23,191 bases of DNA. It comes from Ophiothrix spiculata (Eukaryota; Echinodermata; Ophiuroidea; Amphilepidida; Ophiotrichidae). Made by a program: the position numbers and the translations under genes. Of the stretch, positions 19,252 through 23,191 are shown piece by piece. The notes beneath the pieces are model-generated. The model made no database searches and was not told the origin of the DNA. It saw only the letters and a list, made by a program, of their open reading frames with translations. The stretch lies in NCBI GenBank assembly GCA_000969725.1, contig JXSR01S019210.1; one strand, given 5' to 3'. Position 1 is the first letter of the stretch, and each line of letters begins with the position of its first letter.

Positions 19252-20270
19252 GTATATCAAATTATCCAATATTTTCATCAAAATCCACTTTGTGTACATG
19301 CTTTGTTAATCTAACATAAATAAAACAAAGTCTTTTACGATTTTTGACCTTCCGTAACCACTGAAACTCATAATGTTCCCAACCGTGTCAAAACGTAGAA
19401 TTCCATAGAGTTGAACCTAATTAGTTATTCATAAGCTACAGCACCAGGTATCTCCAGCACCTTGAGCTGAACCTAATTAATTATTCATAAGCTACAGCAC
19501 CAGGTATCTCCAGCACCTTGAGCTGAACCTAATTAATTATTCATAAGCTACAGCACCAGGTATCTCCAGCACCTTGAGCTGAACCTAATTAATTATTCAT
19601 AAGCTACAGCACCAGGTACTAGTCTCCACCCCCTTGACTCATTTTTGACACTATTCAAACAAATATTTAGCTACCTAGCTATAGTTGTCGTACACCTTCA
19701 AAGTGTTTAAAGAATGTCTTTAATTCATTGGTTCTTGGTAATTTATCTTCTTTTAATTATAGATTTCCTTCGTGTAAGATACTCATGAGCTAGACTGCTT
19801 TAATTAAAAGTTCATGATGTCTTACATGAAGAATGAACCAAAGTTTTTTTCTGAAACAAACAGAGATAACAGCTAAATATAGCTTTATATATTATCTTGT
19901 TCATGATTTTTAAACAATTAAATATACATTGTATACAGAAACAATTCTTTTCATCAGCATTTAACAAGAAGTCCAAATAAATTACTACACATTTGTGCAA
20001 AAAAGTCATGAAAATCTCCTATAGCGTTACCAGGAGAAAGGTAGATTGAAAAATTCATTAGATTCAGTTCTATGGGAATCTTATGTGTAGTTTTGACATG
20101 GTATAGAAAAATGCAAATTTCAGTGGTTATGGAAGGTCAAAAATCCCAAGAGGCTTTGATTTATTAATGTAAGATAAATCATAGACGGTCTACAGTAATA
20201 GACTGTTTATGGATAAATAAAGCATGTTAATGAACTGGATTATGATGAAATATTGAATAATTCAATATCA
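19252..20270. mobile_element. Large inverted-repeat element with a tandem array in one arm
   Basis: Arms of roughly 170-200 bp (19252-19430 and 20049-20270) are inverted copies. Shared phrases include CATCA(A/T)AATCCA, ACATGCTTT, GATTTTTGACCTTCC, TAACCACTGAAA, TGTCAAAAC and CCCATAGA. The right arm has a 35-bp hairpin (ATAGACGGTCTAC ... ATAGACTGTTTAT) absent from the left. Weaker similarity may continue outward to about 19120 and 20350. The interior is AT rich with no coding signal. Confidence 0.72.
19408..19617 (+). repeat. 56-bp minisatellite, 3.75 copies
   Basis: Units begin at 19408, 19464, 19520 and 19576, each starting GAGCTGAACCTAATTAATTA (the first has GAGTTG and TTAGTTA). Later units look identical. 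The start of the unit belongs to the left arm of the surrounding inverted repeat. Confidence 0.97.
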
Positions 20271-20429
20271 ACAAGGCGATCTGCTAGCTACATGTATACA
20301 GACTTAGGAATAGCAGTGTATTACTCATTGAATGCTAGTATACTTTGAAAGAAACTAACATTTATCTAAAAGTGCCTGAACAGTGAAAACAAATCTCTTA
20401 TGCACCATTCGTTTAATTGGCATCATATC

Positions 20430-20735
20430 ACCACTGAGGGATATCGGCACTCATAACAAGGCCATACTTGTATGGTATCAGGAGTTGCATCGTAACTGAT
20501 TCCGTACAAGCCTGCATGTCGAGTAGTCTCGATGCAATGTAATGTAATATAGTTTGTGAATCTAATTTGTAAACGCGTACTCGGAGTCATAAGCTTAGAC
20601 GCGCACCATCACAACCTTGAAAATCTACTCTCGCATCATAGATAACTTCGTGAACACTCTCATTATGCGTTCACGAATTAAATCCACAAACAATAATTAG
20701 CCTTGTTATGAATACCAATTACTCCTCAGCAGTGA
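20430..20735. mobile_element. Inverted-repeat element with termini ATAACAAGGC, with a nested MITE
   Basis: ACTCATAACAAGGCC near 20441 is inverted near 20702 as ATTCATAACAAGGC, with weaker pairing outward (CACTGAGG against CACTGCTGAGG). A second hairpin element (20553-20690) sits inside. Boundaries are approximate. Confidence 0.55.
20553..20690. mobile_element. 138-bp hairpin MITE, copy 1 (GGATTTAATTCGTGAACGC family)
   Basis: The left end TTTGTGAATCTAATTTGTAA pairs with the inverted right end TTTGTGGATTTAATTCGTGA. A second copy at 22719-22847 shares the ends and interior phrases (CGTACTCGGAGT against CGTCCTCAGAGT; CCTTGAAAATCTACTCTCGC against CCTTGAGAATGTACGCTCGC). Confidence 0.8.
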
Positions 20736-20900
20736 AAGCACATCAATTATAAAGAATGGTCTATTTTAAAGAAAATACAGGCGAGGCACTATTGACTCAG
20801 TGATTATATTTATATAGAGAATCAAATCAAATTCTTGAAACCCGATGAAATATAAAGGATCATCTTTGTCTTCACATCACTGACTAGATCCGAGAGAGGG

Positions 20901-21165
20901 GAGCGTGGCCGAGCGGTTAGAGCACGGGTCTCGTAATATAGAGGTTGTGGGTTCGAGCCCCAGGCCAGGCGGTATAAGTCTCCTTGTTTCCTTGGGCAAG
21001 AAACTTTACTCTAATTGCTCCGTGGTTCGGATAGTCACGTTAAGCCGTTGGTCCCCTGTGCGAATGCTCCTTCTTGGGGCGCTGCATACAGTGTATACCT
21101 GGTGAGTCTATATCAAGTCATATATAACAAAAGTTAAGATTAAATCAATCAATCAATCAATGATA
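20901..21165 (+). mobile_element. tRNA-derived SINE with (AATC)n tail
   Basis: The head has a polymerase III box A-like TGGCCGAGCGG (20906-20916) and box B GGTTCGAGCCC (20950-20960), spaced as in a tRNA. A unique body follows and the tail is AATCAATCAATCAATC. The head cannot fold into a proper acceptor stem, so it is a SINE rather than a tRNA gene. Its middle part recurs inverted just downstream at 21195-21260. Confidence 0.85.
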
Positions 21166-21194
21166 CAAGTACTTGCATAACATGCATACCCCAT

Positions 21195-21260
21195 GAAGGA
21201 GTCTATTCGTACAGGGGACCCACGGCTTTACGTGACTGTTCGGTGATAGGACAGTGGCTT
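21195..21260 (-). mobile_element. Inverted SINE fragment, same body as 20901-21165
   Basis: Read on the minus strand it contains CAGTCACGTAAAGCCGTGGG and GTCCCCTGTACGAAT, matching TAGTCACGTTAAGCCGTTGG and GTCCCCTGTGCGAAT in the forward SINE. Sequence beyond it, to about 21345, is unlike the tRNA head, so it is a fragment or a different SINE sharing the body. Confidence 0.72.
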
Positions 21261-21390
21261 CCAAATTGTTATTTGTGCCACCAGTCCCATTAATGGCAAA
21301 ATTAGCTGAACAAGGGCAGTGATCAAAAACAATTTGGGACCCTGCGGCTGCTTATACATTGAATACCATTAAAAAGCAAAGTGTACTTAC

Positions 21391-21544
21391 TAATCGATTG
21401 GGGCGAGCAGGTTTAGGTCTGAACATAGGCCTGGCTCTCTTCCCTTTCGATTTCTTGGCAGTCTTTTGCCTGTTGACAAGACTTTTGATATGTGCTGTTG
21501 ACTCATCAGCTACACCAAAGCAATGAAGGGTACCGTCTGGGTTT
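21391..21544 (-). CDS. TDRD7: TDRD7-like gene, exon 2: end of first LOTUS domain and basic linker
   Basis: The acceptor TTGTTTTCTTGCAG lies just upstream at 21545-21546 and above, and the donor is a perfect GTAAGT from 21390. The exon supplies one base completing the lysine split from the previous exon, then 51 codons. They read NPDGTLHCFGVADESTAH, then a helix IKSLVNRQKTAKK, then a basic stretch rich in K, R and P. The first LOTUS domain in TDRD7 and TDRD5 ends the same way, with a beta strand, a DEST/TAHI helix and a LV..Q+...KK tail. The exon ends on a codon boundary, as the next exon requires. The basic tail may bind RNA or act as a localisation signal; this is inference. Confidence 0.88.
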
Positions 21545-21648
21545 CTGCAAGAAAACAACAAATATACATGCATGGGCGAGATTTACAGAATAAAAGATAT
21601 GTTTTATTGTTTTGTCTGTCATAATGGATGGACTTTCTAATTCTCTAC

Positions 21649-21895
21649 TGGTAACCAGGCACTGTCTTTTGAGGCGTAGTTAGACTGATTACTCGCCATC
21701 ACTCTCCTTAAATGAAGCCGAGGAGAGCTATTTATCACTCACCAACCATTGGCATAAATAATTGTAAGGCAGAATATGAATGATACAATTCCTTGCAAAT
21801 TATGTCAAATCACTCTCCCACAGCTCACCTAAAATCTGGAGGAGAGTGATTTGCAGCTCGCCTGGCATTTTTCAAAAGACAGTCCCTGGGTAACC
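21649..21895. mobile_element. 247-bp inverted-repeat element with ACTCTCC motifs
   Basis: GGTAACCAGGCACTGTCTTT at the left is inverted at the right as GGTTACCCAGGGACTGTCTT. Further in, ACTCGCCATCACTCTCC pairs with GCGAGCTGCAAATCACTCTC. The flanks share TAC (21646-21648, 21896-21898), a possible short target duplication. A degenerate relative lies at 13715-13860. Confidence 0.75.
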
Positions 21896-21999
21896 TACCT
21901 GGCAAATTTGTCAAGGGCAACATTTTCCAATGTTAATTTTGTTATGTCTGTCATCAACTAAGCAGGTGTAAAGGTCATAACCAAGTCATATGTCCATTA

Positions 22000-22175
22000 T
22001 TACAGCTTCCCTTTGTACTTAGTTTGAGCATCGGACTTGTAATCCAGAGATTGCTGGTTCGAACCCCAGCACTGCCACTTACACTACAGAAAGCCAAACA
22101 ATAAAATTGTGTCGACTATTGTGAAGTCCGAATCTCGGGCCTCAAATCTGATAGGATCGACGTTAAACCTTAATG
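22000..22175 (+). mobile_element. Second tRNA-derived SINE
   Basis: The tRNA-like head contains TTAGTTTGAGCATCGGACTT and a perfect box B GGTTCGAACCC (22056-22066), followed by a body ending GGATCGACGTTAAACC. It differs in sequence from the SINE at 20901. Ends are approximate and there is no clear poly-A or simple tail. Confidence 0.78.
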
Positions 22176-22718
22176 TGTAACTAACTGGTGATTAGGCCAC
22201 CAAAATTAAATTGTTTGTCTCAAAACTCACAACTACATATAGGTGTAAAACTAAATGCAAAATGTCGTTTTGGGGTGTTTTTTTATGTTTCTTACCTCCA
22301 TTTTTTTGTTCCTCATGGATGAGATTTTTGACTGTAAAACCAGGGTAAAACCATAGTACTGAATGAAATATTGCAGACAAATTTATAAAAAAAAAACAAG
22401 CTACAAAGGACTATTTGAACTTGTATATAAACTTGTTTATAATCAAGTGTCAAGATTTGGAAGCAATTGTTTCAAAATGTGCATGTTTTTATAAATGTGT
22501 GTAGCAGCTAAATTAAGTTGGCCTTATGCTCGCAAAAGTTGGTGAAATGTAGAAAGATACCTACCCTGCCGACTAACCAATACAGATACAGAAGGAATGC
22601 TGAATTACCAACCAGCATATACTCAAAAAAACCTTGGATAATTCCAAGGTAAAACATCTCTCTTCGTATCCTATGCCCACTGGTCAGTAGATGCATGAGC
22701 TGTAACAATCTGTAGTTG

Positions 22719-22847
22719 TTGGATTTAATTCGTGAACGCGTCCTCAGAGTTGTAAGCGTATTCCGAACAAAACATCCTTGAGAATGTACGCTCGCGTCAG
22801 AGACCACTGTGTATTTGCTACAGACACGAGTTAATGAATTTAATCCA
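22719..22847. mobile_element. Hairpin MITE, copy 2 (GGATTTAATTCGTGAACGC family)
   Basis: TTGGATTTAATTCGTGAACG at the left pairs with the inverted right end TTGGATTAAATTCATTAACT. Same family as 20553-20690. It lies about 240 bp from the exon at the right edge, in intron 1. Confidence 0.82.
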
Positions 22848-23088
22848 ATAAAAATAGCACCACAAGTATTTAGTGGGCACATAATATGTGTATAAAGATA
22901 TAAATGGTCACTGGGTTATTACAATGAATGTCATGGGAATGATATTTCACAGTATATTGGGATGGCATCTGAAGGTCGTCTCTTAGGTGTAGTTCTTTGG
23001 AATTCCTGGACTTTAGAAAATATTGTGTATCTAACATTTTGAGCCCATTCCAGTTCAAAACTTGATAATAGTGTGAACCTTTACTTAC

Positions 23089-23191
23089 TTCCTCAGAGAA
23101 ACCACATCTGGCATAGATCTAAGATAAAGCTCCAGTGTCTTGAAGCCCCATTCTCTGAAGGCCAATGGACTCCCAACAATCTCACGATAGA
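23089..23191 (-). CDS. TDRD7: TDRD7-like gene, exon with first LOTUS domain (partial, runs off right edge)
   Basis: This is the most upstream exon seen of a minus-strand gene of seven visible exons. From the right edge it reads two bases and then 33 codons, including YREIVGSP, WGFKTLELYLRSMPDVVSLR, and ends with AA before GTAAGT at 23088-23083 (phase 2). The pattern YR..G..L.F...GF.TLE.YLRS.PDVV is the core of a LOTUS (OST-HTH) domain, an RNA and Vasa-helicase binding fold of germ-granule proteins. GF.TLE.YLRS.P.VV resembles TDRD7 more than TDRD5 from memory. Family members act in piRNA/germ-plasm granules and in translational control. The start codon and the beginning of the domain lie outside the window. 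The exon is clear; the choice of TDRD7 over TDRD5 is inference. Confidence 0.85.

Larger units (their letters stand above)
18482..21390. other. Intron 2 of the TDRD7-like gene
   Basis: Almost filled by repeats: a hairpin MITE, a CpG-rich foldback, the 1-kb inverted-repeat element with its minisatellite, a nested MITE pair and two SINE pieces. No additional exon is needed by phase and none is seen. Confidence 0.65.
21545..23088. other. Intron 1 (first visible) of the TDRD7-like gene
   Basis: Contains the 247-bp element, the second SINE and MITE copy 2. The stretch 22180-22710 is AT rich with no recognised feature. Confidence 0.65.

Noticed and set aside
20901-20975. A true tRNA gene with boxes A and B
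   Set aside because: The acceptor ends do not pair and the sequence runs on into a SINE body with an AATC tail.
22000-22085. A second tRNA gene around the GGTTCGAACCC box
   Set aside because: Box A is poor, no full cloverleaf forms, and a SINE-like body follows.
22508-22882. 124-codon minus-strand open frame starting MCPLNTCG
   Set aside because: It overlaps a MITE (22719-22847) and lies in an intron whose flanking exons already join in phase.
1-23191. CRISPR arrays, bacterial operons, rRNA or phage-like modules
   Set aside because: The repeats are palindromic transposons or simple tandems without spacers, the genes are spliced, and no rRNA segment was recognised.

Overview
The window looks like AT-rich nuclear DNA from an invertebrate animal. 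It has widely spaced GT-AG exons, many miniature inverted-repeat transposons, tRNA-derived SINEs, a 5'-truncated LINE and a TRIM-type RING/B-box gene. That mix suggests a marine invertebrate, perhaps a deuterostome such as an echinoderm or hemichordate. This is an inference from style; nothing in the sequence names the species.

The backbone is one gene on the minus strand, entering at the right edge and leaving at the left. I could assemble seven exons by hand: 23191-23089, 21544-21391, 18481-18385, 12552-11993, 6104-6014, 2580-2381 and 966-836. All six junctions have GT-AG signals and matching codon phases, giving about 444 residues. The product starts inside a LOTUS (OST-HTH) domain, runs through a long disordered Pro/Ser/Asn-rich linker with a basic/acidic helix, and ends inside a second LOTUS domain. 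This is the amino-terminal layout of the germ-granule protein TDRD7 (relative TDRD5; fly Tapas/Tejas). The Tudor domains would lie beyond the left edge.

A TRIM-type gene (RING, B-box2, coiled coil) sits on the same strand inside the 5.8-kb third intron and carries a nearly perfect 81-bp in-frame tandem duplication.

The introns are largely transposon debris. From left to right: a terminal-inverted-repeat element at the left edge; a 519-bp TTAA-flanked element (1147-1665) and its inverted sister (9527-10044); a C-rich element with a 7-bp target duplication; a LINE 3' fragment; a foldback with GACATTCGC motifs; a 1003-bp hAT-like element built of GGTATTTCCC repeats; a 139-bp hAT MITE; a 418-bp TA-flanked element; several short hairpin elements; two copies of a 250-bp foldback; a GGGGCGCACC element; a large inverted repeat with internal palindromes and a 130-bp tandem duplication; a second large inverted repeat containing a 56-bp tandem array; and a SINE/MITE cluster at 20.4-22.9 kb.

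The main points of interest are the matching intron position in the two LOTUS domains, the inverted TTAA elements that bracket a frame-neutral pair of exons (possible exon skipping or circular RNA), and the elements that carry their own amplified internal repeats.
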